A stretch of 64,000 bases of DNA from Hyphomicrobiales bacterium. Its GTDB lineage: Bacteria; Pseudomonadota; Alphaproteobacteria; Rhizobiales; Rhizobiaceae. Positions 17,696 to 26,190 of this stretch are shown here, one piece after another (within the stretch, counting starts at the first letter, position 1; each line of letters starts with the position of its first letter). A program made the translations under genes and the position numbers. A model generated the notes under the pieces. It was not told the origin of the DNA, ran no database searches, and was given only the letters and a program-made list of their open reading frames with translations. The stretch is from NCBI GenBank assembly GCA_900472605.1, contig UCJD01000033.1:1-64000 (forward strand), written 5' to 3'.

Positions 17696-18799
17696 TCAAT
17701 CGCGCTCGGAGATGATCGTCGCGTGCGGGTACTCGCCGTAGAAGCCACGCCAGTTGGCGATCGCGAAGCCGAAGACGACGAGCGCCCCACCCTGGTGCAG
17801 AAGGCCCCAGTCGAGCGGAACTTCAAGCAGCAAGGTGGCGATGCCGATCGAGGCCTGGATGGTGACGAGGCCGAACATGACGACAGCGCGGCGCGTGTGG
17901 GTCGTTGCCGGTGCGGCACGCAGCAACATGATCATGTTGATCAGCGTCACGGCAAACAGCGTATAGGCGCCGATACGGTGGATGAACTGCACCGTCTTTG
18001 GATTTTCGAAGAAATTGATCCAGGCGGGCTGCTGGATCAAGAGGTCGGACGGCACGATGGCGCCGTCCATCAGCGGCCATGTATTGTAGGTGAAGCCAGC
18101 ATCGAGACCGGCGACCAGCGCGCCGAGATAGATCTGAAACAAGGTCAGCGCGGCAATCGCGCCGGCCCAAACATGGGCGCTCCTGTTGGGCGCCGTGTCC
18201 TCGGAGTGCGGCGAGAGAGCGCGCATGATCCACATGCAGGAAGCGAAGATCAGACATGCCGTGATCAGATGCGTGGCCAGACGGTACTGACTGACATCGG
18301 TGCGCGCGGTCAGTCCCGACGAGACCATCCACCAGCCAATCGCGCCCTGGAAGCCGCCGAGCGCCAGAATACCGACGAGAGGCCAGCGCAGGCGCCGCTC
18401 GATCCTGCCGGTTGCCCAGAAGAAGAGAAGCGGCAGCGCAAAGATCACGCCGATGCCTCGGGCGATCAGGCGATGGGCCCATTCCCACCAGAAGATGCCC
18501 TTGAACTCATCGACGGTCATGTCACTGTTGATCTGTTGGAACTCGGGAATGCGCTGGTAGAGCTTGAATTCCTCTTCCCATTCCGCGGCGTTCAGCGGCG
18601 GGATAACGCCATGGATCGGCTTCCACTGGGTGATCGATAGGCCGGAATTGGTCAGTCGCGTCGCGCCGCCCACAATCACCAGACAGAACAGAGCGAGCAG
18701 GACGACACCGAGCCAAATTCGTATGGCCTTGCGATTATCATCCTGCTTGCGCACCTGGCGCAGAATTTCCTGTTCAGTCGTGAGATCGGCGACGGCCAT
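17696..18799 (-). CDS. ctaA: Heme A synthase (COX15/CtaA family)
   Basis: This 367-residue integral membrane enzyme oxidises the heme O methyl group to make heme A for aa3-type cytochrome oxidase. I chose the ATG at 18799 because GAAGGAG precedes it; the frame stays open further upstream. About eight transmembrane helices are visible. The signature VGGATRLTNSGLSITQWKP is followed by FWWEWAHRLIAR (first heme-ligand histidine) and later by IHRIGAY with a paired histidine region. These are the alphaproteobacterial (COX15-like) signatures. It is divergent from the DUF2842 gene. Confidence 0.95.
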   Translation of the reverse strand: MAVADLTTEQEILRQVRKQDDNRKAIRIWLGVVLLALFCLVIVGGATRLTNSGLSITQWKPIHGVIPPLNAAEWEEEFKLYQRIPEFQQINSDMTVDEFKGIFWWEWAHRLIARGIGVIFALPLLFFWATGRIERRLRWPLVGILALGGFQGAIGWWMVSSGLTARTDVSQYRLATHLITACLIFASCMWIMRALSPHSEDTAPNRSAHVWAGAIAALTLFQIYLGALVAGLDAGFTYNTWPLMDGAIVPSDLLIQQPAWINFFENPKTVQFIHRIGAYTLFAVTLINMIMLLRAAPATTHTRRAVVMFGLVTIQASIGIATLLLEVPLDWGLLHQGGALVVFGFAIANWRGFYGEYPHATIISERD

Positions 18800-18915
18800 G
18801 GACGGACTCCTTCGTTCCGCCAGTTGATTTGCCTTAGCCACTGATGCAAAACAAGTCCGAACATTTGCGGCATGCCGTCGCGGTGGCCTGCACATCCCAT
18901 ACCGGAATTCACCAG

Positions 18916-19125
18916 ATGCCCGTCCGCCTTCGCAAGTTCATCGGCACCATCCTCATCGTCGTCCTCGTTCTGGTCTATGCGCTGGTTGCGAATACGATCG
19001 CGGTTGCGACGCTCGGCAATGCGCCATGGTCGGGCCACCTGCTCTATTTCTCGCTGACGGGACTGCTCTGGGTGTTGCCTGCCATGGTCATCATCAAGTG
19101 GATGGCCGGCCCGAGCCAGCAATAG
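18916..19125 (+). CDS. DUF2842 family small membrane protein
   Basis: This is 69 residues from the ATG at 18916. Two hydrophobic helices (~8-30 and ~42-62) follow a short basic N-terminus, and the protein ends in KWMAGPSQQ. The pattern, with W and P residues in the second helix (LLWVLPAMVIIKWM), fits DUF2842, a small alphaproteobacterial membrane family of unknown role often found near heme A synthase genes. The frame extends upstream to 18844 but without better translation signals. Confidence 0.75.
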   Translation: MPVRLRKFIGTILIVVLVLVYALVANTIAVATLGNAPWSGHLLYFSLTGLLWVLPAMVIIKWMAGPSQQ

Positions 19126-19128
19126 GCA

Positions 19129-19153
19129 TTAATCACGAACTAACCGTGATTAA
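19129..19153 (+). promoter_or_regulatory. Perfect 9-bp dyad upstream of the acetyltransferase gene (operator-like)
   Basis: TTAATCACG and CGTGATTAA are separated by seven bases (AACTAAC). The dyad starts four bases after the DUF2842 stop and lies 90-114 bases before the acetyltransferase start. There is no T-run, so an operator is more likely than a terminator. The flanking GGCAT/ATGCC extends the symmetry. Confidence 0.5.
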
Positions 19154-19242
19154 CGGAAATGCCGGCTGCCCGGCGCGCGTAAAGGAAATGGATGCGCTGC
19201 CGCGCTATTTTCCCGGGCAGTATATTTTCCCGGAGAACGCCC

Positions 19243-20478
19243 GTGCAAACGCAGAAGCTTCCATTGGAATCCGCGCCGCGTGACATCGCAGCAGACGCCG
19301 ATGCCGGACTGACGAAGCTCAGGGAGATCAATGCGCGGCTGTCCTCCGATACGATCGAGATCGATGTCATCGATTCCATTGAGGCCATCGAGCAGGAATG
19401 GCGCGCGCTCGAGCGTGACAATCTGAACTCCCTGCACCAGGGCTATGACTGGTGCGCCTCCTGGATCAAAGCTTACGGCAATCCTGCTGCCATCATCCGT
19501 GGTCGGTCGGGGACGCAGACCGTTTTCATCCTCCCCGTCGAGATCGTGCGCTCGCGCGGCGTTCGCGTCGCGAAGTTCATCGGCGCCGACCACAGCAACA
19601 TCAATACCGGCCTGTTTGCCGCCGATTTCGCAGATGCCTTTGATGCGGATGGTCTCGCCGCGCGCATCTCCGGCGCGCTCAAGGGTAAAGCCGACCTCCT
19701 GCTCTTGCAGAACATTCCCCTGACATGGCGCGGCCGCCGCAACCCGTTGGCGTTGCTGCCGATGGTCCAAAATCAGAACCATGCCTACCAGCTACCGCTA
19801 TTCGACACGATGGAAGCAACGCTGAAGCAGTTGAACGCCAAGAGCCGACGGAAGAAGTTTCGGGTGCAGTCGAAACGGCTGGAGGAACTCGGTGGCTTCG
19901 ATTATCTCCATGGCACGGATGCCAAGAGCCAGCACGTGCTTCTCGACCAGTTCTTCCGGCTGAAGAGCGAACGCTTCAAGGCGATGGGGCTACCCGATGT
20001 CTTCTCGGATGCGGAGACGAAGGCGTTCCTGCACGGAGCGATCGATATCCGCGATGCGACGAACGAACTTGCGGGTCTCGAGATGCATGCCATCCAGCTG
20101 AAGGGCGAGCACGCCGGTCATCTGGCGGCTGTCGCCGGTATTTCGCGCAAGGGCGATCACGTGATCTGCCAGTTCTCCGCGATCGACGAGAGCGTCGGCG
20201 CCGAGACCAGCCCCGGGGAATTTCTCTTCTGGCAGATGATATCGGGCCTGCACGTCAAGGGCGTGAGCATCTTCGATTTCGGCCTGGGCGACCAGGGCTA
20301 CAAGCGCTCGTGGGCGCCTGTCGAGACGGATCACTACGATGTCGTGCTGCCCCTCACCGCTCGTGGCATGGCTGCCGGCGCCGTGCACCGGCTCGTCACC
20401 CGAACCAAGGCCTATATCAAGTCACAGCAGCGCCTCTATCGAGCCGCCCAGCGCTTGCGCCGGTTCACCGGCGTCTGA
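19243..20478 (+). CDS. CelD/BioF2-like GNAT-fold acyltransferase of an exopolysaccharide locus
   Basis: This is 411 residues from the GTG at 19243 (GGAGA six bases upstream). An ATG at 19192 adds 17 residues and is the alternative start. The first ~45 residues are variable. An Acetyltransf_6 (FemAB/CelD-like) double-GNAT region follows, roughly 50-390. Typical segments are NSLHQGYDWCASWIKAYG, KSRRKKFRVQSKRLEELG and, near the end, GVSIFDFGLGDQGYKRSW. Relatives are encoded in cellulose and exopolysaccharide clusters and are thought to acylate sugars or precursors. The stop codon directly abuts that of the convergent Wzz-like gene, with no room for a terminator. Confidence 0.8.
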   Translation: MQTQKLPLESAPRDIAADADAGLTKLREINARLSSDTIEIDVIDSIEAIEQEWRALERDNLNSLHQGYDWCASWIKAYGNPAAIIRGRSGTQTVFILPVEIVRSRGVRVAKFIGADHSNINTGLFAADFADAFDADGLAARISGALKGKADLLLLQNIPLTWRGRRNPLALLPMVQNQNHAYQLPLFDTMEATLKQLNAKSRRKKFRVQSKRLEELGGFDYLHGTDAKSQHVLLDQFFRLKSERFKAMGLPDVFSDAETKAFLHGAIDIRDATNELAGLEMHAIQLKGEHAGHLAAVAGISRKGDHVICQFSAIDESVGAETSPGEFLFWQMISGLHVKGVSIFDFGLGDQGYKRSWAPVETDHYDVVLPLTARGMAAGAVHRLVTRTKAYIKSQQRLYRAAQRLRRFTGV

Positions 20479-22638
20479 TCAGGCCGCCTGCTGGGCGACC
20501 GTCGCATTGCCATCCGTATTGCCGCCGGACATCAGCACGACGCGCTCGTAACCCGCTTCTTCGAAGCTGGTCATTGCGGCCACGAACTCTTCCTCGACGA
20601 TCTCGGGCATGGACAGGATGATTTCGACGGTCTTGCTCTGCGTAAGCTTGGAGACGCCGGCCACATCGGCGGCACCGGATTCGACCAGCACAAGATCATA
20701 GGCCGACGACAGCGCGTCAAGCAGGAGCGAGAGGCGATCGGCCCCACGCATGGCCCGGCGCATATCGCTGGTGCCCTGCGGGATGAAGTGAGCGTCGGAG
20801 AGATAGTCCCCATGGATGGTGTCGCCAAAGGCTGCTTCACCGCAAAGCAGGTCGGTGACCCCAGGCAGAGAGCGACCCTGCGCCATCAGTTCCGTCGGGT
20901 GTCCGGAGCCGGTCATGTCGATGAGGACGACGCGCGAGCCCGCTGATGCAAGCGTGCGCGCTAGGGCAACCGTCGCCGCCGAACCATTGTCGCCGGTCGG
21001 TGAAATTGCGATTGCGAGGGGTGCGCGGCTGCCGATCAGGTAGTGCGCAACGGAAGCTATGGAGAACTCGTTCTCTTCTTCCGGCTCTTCCGGGACGAGT
21101 TCTTCGGCGGCCTCGCCCTGTTCTTCCTGCTCTTCCTGCCGGACAACAAGCATGCTCGGCGCCGACGTGCGCGCCGGCGGCGAAGCGACGACAACCGCGA
21201 CCGTCTCCTGCTCGATGCGCTCTGCGACCTCAGCGCCCGACGTCGGCCGTAGCGCGCGGCCGCTGAAGAGTTCAGCCAGCATGATCGCGATCGAGGTCAT
21301 GATGAAGGTGGCGAGCACCGCGACGACAACGATCGGGACGACCTTCGGGAAATAGGGATCGACCGGCTGAACGGCAGTCGAGACGATACGGGCATCAGCC
21401 GGGCTCGAGTTCTTGTCGGCGCGCGAAGCGGCTTCGCGGAAACGCGACAGATAGGTTTCGAGCAGCTGACGCTGGGCGGCGGCCTCGCGCTCAAGCGCGT
21501 TCAGGCCAACCTCATCCTCACCGGCCTGGGCGCTGTTTGCCTTGACCTTGTTGGACTGCTGTTCGAGCTCCTGCTCGCGAAGCGTCGCGACCTTGGCTTC
21601 GTTATCGATGCTGGCCAGGATCTTCTGCGTTTCTTGGCGGATCTGCGTCTTGATGTCTGCGAGCTGGGCGCGGAGGCTCTTCAGCCGCGGATGGTTGTTG
21701 AGGAGCGACGTCTGGAGGTCCGAGATCTGCGACTGGAGACCCGATTCCGTTCCCTTCAACCGCTGGATCGACTGCGACGACATGATGTCCTGCAGCGTGT
21801 CGGACGCCTCGCCGGAGGCCAGTGCATTGCGAACCGACTGGGCGCGCGCCTCGGCATTCGCCTTCTCGCCGCGAACCCGCGTGAGTTCGGCGGAGACGTC
21901 GTTCAGCTGCTGCGTCTGGAAATTGCCGCCGCCGTTGGTCGGCAACAGACCGTGCGCCGCACGGTATTCGGCGACCTTCTGCTCGGCATCGCTGACCTTG
22001 GTGCGGAGCGTCTCGATTTCGGGCTCTAGCCAACGCGTCGCTTCGGAGTTGGAATCAAGCTTGGCGCCGCTCTGCTTGGCGAGATAGGCGGCCGCCATGG
22101 CATTCGGGATCGTCGCCGCAAGCGCCGGATCCTTGGAGGTGAAGGTGATGCCGATGACGCGGGAGCCGGGAACCTGGTAGACCTGCAGGCGCTCGACGAA
22201 GGCATCGATAACACGCTCTTCCGGTGGGCTGGCGAGCGGGCTCTTCTTCAGATGGAGCGCGACCAGAATGTCGCCGAGCGCGGAGCTGTTGGCGGCGGCG
22301 TCGAATTCGGGGAGATCGTAGAGCTTTTGGCTGCTGATGACCTGCTTGATCAAATCGGCCGACTGCAGAAGCTGCACCTGGCTGGAAATATTCAGTTCGT
22401 CGAGAAGCTGGCTTGCATTCGCATCCGTTGTCTGCGCGGTGGCGAAAGCCGGTGCGCGCGGCTCGATCAGGATACGGGTCTCGCTGCGATACTTCGGCGA
22501 GATCATCTTGGCGCCGGTAAAGGCGACCCCTGCCCCGAGCAACGTGATCGCCACGACCTTGAGCCGACGGGCCCAAACGCCGCGAACCAGCTGGGCAAGA
22601 TCGATATCGACATCCTGATTACCCGTCACGCCGGACAT
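20479..22638 (-). CDS. Wzz/ExoP-like polysaccharide co-polymerase with a degenerate ATPase domain
   Basis: This 719-residue inner-membrane protein probably controls chain length and links polymerisation to export. I chose the ATG at 22638, preceded by GGAG; the frame is open upstream. The first transmembrane helix (~25-45) starts the Wzz domain, followed by a ~300-residue periplasmic coiled coil. A G-rich GNVR-type region (~350-400) and a second transmembrane helix (~415-437) come next. A cytoplasmic acidic linker leads to a MinD/BY-kinase-like domain. Its Walker A position reads PTGDNGSAAT, lacking the Lys of GKS/T, while VVLIDMTG (Walker A') remains. No tyrosine cluster ends the protein. 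It is therefore probably ATPase- and kinase-dead. Confidence 0.85.
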   Translation of the reverse strand: MSGVTGNQDVDIDLAQLVRGVWARRLKVVAITLLGAGVAFTGAKMISPKYRSETRILIEPRAPAFATAQTTDANASQLLDELNISSQVQLLQSADLIKQVISSQKLYDLPEFDAAANSSALGDILVALHLKKSPLASPPEERVIDAFVERLQVYQVPGSRVIGITFTSKDPALAATIPNAMAAAYLAKQSGAKLDSNSEATRWLEPEIETLRTKVSDAEQKVAEYRAAHGLLPTNGGGNFQTQQLNDVSAELTRVRGEKANAEARAQSVRNALASGEASDTLQDIMSSQSIQRLKGTESGLQSQISDLQTSLLNNHPRLKSLRAQLADIKTQIRQETQKILASIDNEAKVATLREQELEQQSNKVKANSAQAGEDEVGLNALEREAAAQRQLLETYLSRFREAASRADKNSSPADARIVSTAVQPVDPYFPKVVPIVVVAVLATFIMTSIAIMLAELFSGRALRPTSGAEVAERIEQETVAVVVASPPARTSAPSMLVVRQEEQEEQGEAAEELVPEEPEEENEFSIASVAHYLIGSRAPLAIAISPTGDNGSAATVALARTLASAGSRVVLIDMTGSGHPTELMAQGRSLPGVTDLLCGEAAFGDTIHGDYLSDAHFIPQGTSDMRRAMRGADRLSLLLDALSSAYDLVLVESGAADVAGVSKLTQSKTVEIILSMPEIVEEEFVAAMTSFEEAGYERVVLMSGGNTDGNATVAQQAA

Positions 22639-22827
22639 GCTCGTACTCCAAGAACAAAGGTGCCGCGAGGGTAAATGACTATAGTAACTCAAGGGTTAAT
22701 GCTTGCAGGCGTCGGGCTGACAGCTTTCCGCAACTCAAGAAAGCGCGAATTTGACGACGGTCTTTACCGGTCGTTAACCCTAACGGATCGATAACGGGGC
22801 AAGAAGTTCGTTTCCTGTGAGAAGCAG
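22639..22827. promoter_or_regulatory. Divergent promoter region of the polysaccharide locus
   Basis: These 189 bases separate the Wzz-like gene (minus) from the Wza-like gene (plus). TTAACC, the half-site of the cell-cycle regulator CtrA, occurs on the minus strand at 22699-22694 and on the plus strand at 22774-22779. TAACGG is repeated directly at 22781-22786 and 22792-22797, one helical turn apart. No full TTAA-N7-TTAA site is present, so regulator identity is speculative. Confidence 0.4.
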
Positions 22828-23403
22828 ATGCCCGTCGCACAGCCCAAGTTTCTGATGGCTTTGAGCCTCGCCGCCATGACAGCAGTCTTGGGCGGCTGCA
22901 ACAGCTATCAGCCCGCGCCGCGCGCATTCAACCAGGCAACGATCCAGCCCTATTCGCTGGATAGCGGCGACCGGCTGCGCATTACCGTGTTCGACCAGCC
23001 GAGCATGACCAACACCTACACGATCGACCAGGCCGGCTACATCGCCTTTCCACTCGTCGGCCAGGTGCCGGCGCGTGGCCGCACGCTGCAGCAATTGTCC
23101 GGGCAGATCGCGCAGAAGCTCAAGCAGGGCTACCTCCGCGACCCCGACGTTACCATCGATGTCGACCGCTATCGGTCCATCTTCATCATGGGCGAGGTCG
23201 GCCAGCCCGGCCAGTACGCCTATGTGCCTGGCATGACCGCGCAGAACGCGATTGCCGTTGCCGGCGGCTTCACGCCGCGCGCCAACCAGAGCGCCGTCGA
23301 CGTTACCAGAAAGATCAACGGCCAAGTGATGACCGGACGCGTCAACATCTCGTCGGCCATCATCGCCGGCGATACGCTCTATGTCCGCGAACGGCTGTTC
23401 TGA
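22828..23403 (+). CDS. Wza-like polysaccharide export lipoprotein
   Basis: This 191-residue protein has a type II signal peptide ending in the lipobox VLGGC (Cys at ~25), so it should be a lipid-anchored outer-membrane export protein. A Poly_export domain (~40-120) contains DSGDRLRITVFDQPSM and YLRDPDVTIDVDRYRS. A SLBB domain (~125-180) follows, with FIMGEVGQPGQYAYVPGMTAQNAIAVAGGF. It is shorter than E. coli Wza, like other rhizobial homologues that lack the C-terminal helix. It is the first gene of a four-gene plus-strand unit, with the glycosyltransferase starting seven bases after it. Confidence 0.92.
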   Translation: MPVAQPKFLMALSLAAMTAVLGGCNSYQPAPRAFNQATIQPYSLDSGDRLRITVFDQPSMTNTYTIDQAGYIAFPLVGQVPARGRTLQQLSGQIAQKLKQGYLRDPDVTIDVDRYRSIFIMGEVGQPGQYAYVPGMTAQNAIAVAGGFTPRANQSAVDVTRKINGQVMTGRVNISSAIIAGDTLYVRERLF

Positions 23404-23409
23404 TCATAG

Positions 23410-24579
23410 ATGAGCGAACAGCGGCCCCTTCGTATCATTCACTGCTTCAGGTCCCCGGTCGGCGGCATCTTCCGCCACGTGCGCGATCTGGTGATCGAGC
23501 ACAGCAAGGCCGGCCATGAAGTTGGCATTCTCTGCGACAGCTCGACCGGTGGGGAGCATGAGGACGCGCTGTTCGACGATATCAGGCCCTATCTCGCACT
23601 TGGCCTGACGCGCGTGCCGATCCGGCGTTCTATCAGCCTTTCCGATATCGGCGTTCTCTGGGACGCTTACAAGAAGATCAAAAGTTTGCGGCCGGATGTG
23701 CTGCACGGACACGGCGCCAAAGGCGGTGTGCTCGCGCGACTAGCCGGCTCAGCCCTGCGGGTGAACAGGTATTGCGTAGCCCGCCTCTACACTGCCCATG
23801 GCGGAAGCCTGCATTATTCCCGCTCGTCGCTTTTGGGGCAGTTCGTGCTCCGCATGGAGCGACTGCAGGAATACTTCACGGACGCCTTGGTGTTCATCTG
23901 CGAGTACGAACGCGACACCTACACCAAGAGGGTCGGCCGGCCCCGGACACAGACGCGACTGATCTACAACGGGATCAGCGAGCGGGATTTCGAGCTCATT
24001 CCGACCCGGTCCGATGCCGTCCACTTCATCTATGTTGGCATGTTGCGGGACCTTAAGGGTCCCGACCTTTTTGTGGATGCGTTTGCAAAGACGGAGCGCC
24101 TGATCGGCCGGCCGCTATCGGCTCTGATGATCGGCGACGGGCCCGATCGGGATCGGTACCGCGAGATGATGGTCGAGCGCGGCCTGGGCAAGCGTATCGG
24201 CATGCTCCCGGCGATGCGCGTGCAGCAGGCCTTCGCAATGTCGCAGAACCTCGTCGTCCCTTCGCGGGCGGAAGCCATGCCCTACATCGTGCTCGAGGGG
24301 CTGGGCGCCGGCAAGACGATCATCGCGACCCGCGTCGGCGGCATTCCGGAAGCGCTCGGCAAGGATAGCGAGGCTCTTGTGGCGCCCGACAATGCCGACG
24401 ACCTCGCCCGGGTGATGGCGGACGCCATTCGCATTCCCGACTGGCACGAGAAGACGATGCCTCCGATCGATGAGGTGCGGTCCGTCTTTTCCGCCACCGT
24501 CATGGCCAAGGATGTGCTGAAGCTCTATCGCGAGCTGCTCGGGCGTCGGCCCGGACGGGCAACGAAAACCACTTCGTAA
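23410..24579 (+). CDS. Family 4-type glycosyltransferase (GT-B fold)
   Basis: This is 389 residues. A GT4 N-terminal Rossmann domain has the glycine-rich SPVGGIFRHVRDL loop (~15-27) and a conserved LHGHGAKGGVLARLAG. The C-terminal Glycos_transf_1 domain (~200-370) has FIYVGMLRDLKGPDLFVDAF, IGDGPDRDRY and the nucleotide-sugar binding EX7E-like segment SRAEAMPYIVLEGLGAGKTII. It should transfer a sugar from a nucleotide donor to the lipid-linked repeat unit on the cytoplasmic face. The donor and linkage cannot be told from sequence. Confidence 0.9.
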   Translation: MSEQRPLRIIHCFRSPVGGIFRHVRDLVIEHSKAGHEVGILCDSSTGGEHEDALFDDIRPYLALGLTRVPIRRSISLSDIGVLWDAYKKIKSLRPDVLHGHGAKGGVLARLAGSALRVNRYCVARLYTAHGGSLHYSRSSLLGQFVLRMERLQEYFTDALVFICEYERDTYTKRVGRPRTQTRLIYNGISERDFELIPTRSDAVHFIYVGMLRDLKGPDLFVDAFAKTERLIGRPLSALMIGDGPDRDRYREMMVERGLGKRIGMLPAMRVQQAFAMSQNLVVPSRAEAMPYIVLEGLGAGKTIIATRVGGIPEALGKDSEALVAPDNADDLARVMADAIRIPDWHEKTMPPIDEVRSVFSATVMAKDVLKLYRELLGRRPGRATKTTS

Positions 24580-24636
24580 AACGTTTCTTAGGGCCTTTCT
24601 GCTATTGCCGACTGGTGAAACAGCGGCGGTAGCCTC

Positions 24637-26190
24637 ATGAACAAGGCAGAGAACAACGATCAATTTGATCTGGAAACCCTGCGCAAGCAAGTTTCCGACG
24701 TCAATCGACGCAGCGGCGGCACCGAGAAAGGGACCTCGGAGCCACTCAACGACTACGCGCGTCAGATCGCCGAGCAGTTCAGCGACGGCACACGCACGCC
24801 CGCGATCATGATCGGCCAGTTCCGCCTGATCGAGTTTCTTTCGCAGTTCGGTATCGGCCTCCTCTCGTTCCTGCTGTGGATGGATACCGAGGAAACCATC
24901 GCCATGCGGGCAGTCGCGTCGCTATGCGTCGGCGCCTTGCTGGTGCTCGCCCTGCAGACCGCCGATTGCTACACGATCCCGGCGCTGCGCGCCCGAATGC
25001 GCCCGCTACCGAAGGTATTTCTGACGTGGGCGCTGGTCTTTGGCGCCATGGTTGCGATCATCGCGATCGTCAGCCATGTCGGCGCGGAGCAGCTGCGCTC
25101 CTATTTCTGGTGGTTTATACTTGGCGGTGTCTTCCTGCTCGCATCGCGCTTCCTGCTCGCCTACGGTATCCGGAACTGGGCGCGAAACGGCATCATGGAG
25201 CGTCGCGCGGTTCTCGTCGGCGGCGGCCAGCCGGCGAAGGATTTCATCCGCCTGCTCGAACAGCAGCCAGACAACGACATCCGCATCTGCGGCATATTCG
25301 ACGACCGCGGCGACAAGCGGTCGCCGGCGATGGTAGCGGGCTATCCCAAGCTCGGAACCATCGGCGAGCTCGTGGAGTTCGCGCGCCTGACACGAATCGA
25401 CATGCTGATCATCGCGCTGCCGCTCAGCGCCGAAGCGCGCATCCTGCAGCTGTTGAAGAAGCTGTGGGTGCTGCCGGTGGATATCCGCCTCGCCGCTCAC
25501 TCCAACCGCCTGCGCTTCCGCCCTCGCGCCTATTCGCATGTCGGCTCGGTGCCGATGCTCGATATTTTCAACAAGCCCATTCGCGACTGGGATTCGGTGG
25601 CCAAGCGCTGCTTCGACGTCTTCTTCGCGGTGCTTGCGCTTGTCGTTCTCTGGCCGCTCATGCTGGCCACAGCCATCGCCATCAAGACGACGTCACAGGG
25701 ACCTGTCTTCTTCATGCAGAAGCGGCATGGCTTCAACAACGAAGTCATCAACGTCTTCAAGTTCCGCTCGATGTACACCAACATGAGCGACCCAACCGGA
25801 AAGGCGGCGGTCACCAAGGGCGACCCGCGCGTCACGCCTGTCGGCCGCTTCATCCGCAAGACATCGATCGACGAGCTGCCGCAGCTGTTCAACGTGCTGC
25901 TCGGCAATCTGTCGCTGGTCGGCCCGCGCCCGCATGCCGTGCTCGCCCAAGCGCGCGATCGCGCCTTCGGCGACGTGGTCGAGGGCTATTTCGCGCGCCA
26001 CCGCGTCAAGCCCGGCGTTACCGGCTGGGCGCAGATCAACGGCTGGCGTGGCGAAGTCGACAATGACGACAAGATCAAGTTCCGCACGGCTTACGATCTC
26101 TATTACATCGAGAACTGGTCGCTCTGGTTCGACCTGAAAATCCTGGTCCTGACGCCGTTCCGCCTGTTCAACACGGAAAACGCCTATTGA
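24637..26190 (+). CDS. Undecaprenyl-phosphate hexose-1-phosphate transferase (WbaP/WcaJ-type initiating enzyme)
   Basis: This 517-residue polytopic membrane enzyme probably moves a hexose-1-phosphate onto undecaprenyl phosphate to start each repeat unit. A cytoplasmic N-terminus of ~55 residues precedes four helices (~60-180). A CoA-binding-like Rossmann domain (~185-310) and the C-terminal Bac_transf domain (~325-517) follow. The latter shows KRCFDVFFAVLALVVLWP, FKFRSM, RKTSIDELPQLFNVL and GNLSLVGPRPH, then PGVTGWAQING. These are the catalytic-core signatures. The stop codon overlaps the next gene's TTG start by four bases, suggesting coupled translation. Confidence 0.93.
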   Translation: MNKAENNDQFDLETLRKQVSDVNRRSGGTEKGTSEPLNDYARQIAEQFSDGTRTPAIMIGQFRLIEFLSQFGIGLLSFLLWMDTEETIAMRAVASLCVGALLVLALQTADCYTIPALRARMRPLPKVFLTWALVFGAMVAIIAIVSHVGAEQLRSYFWWFILGGVFLLASRFLLAYGIRNWARNGIMERRAVLVGGGQPAKDFIRLLEQQPDNDIRICGIFDDRGDKRSPAMVAGYPKLGTIGELVEFARLTRIDMLIIALPLSAEARILQLLKKLWVLPVDIRLAAHSNRLRFRPRAYSHVGSVPMLDIFNKPIRDWDSVAKRCFDVFFAVLALVVLWPLMLATAIAIKTTSQGPVFFMQKRHGFNNEVINVFKFRSMYTNMSDPTGKAAVTKGDPRVTPVGRFIRKTSIDELPQLFNVLLGNLSLVGPRPHAVLAQARDRAFGDVVEGYFARHRVKPGVTGWAQINGWRGEVDNDDKIKFRTAYDLYYIENWSLWFDLKILVLTPFRLFNTENAY

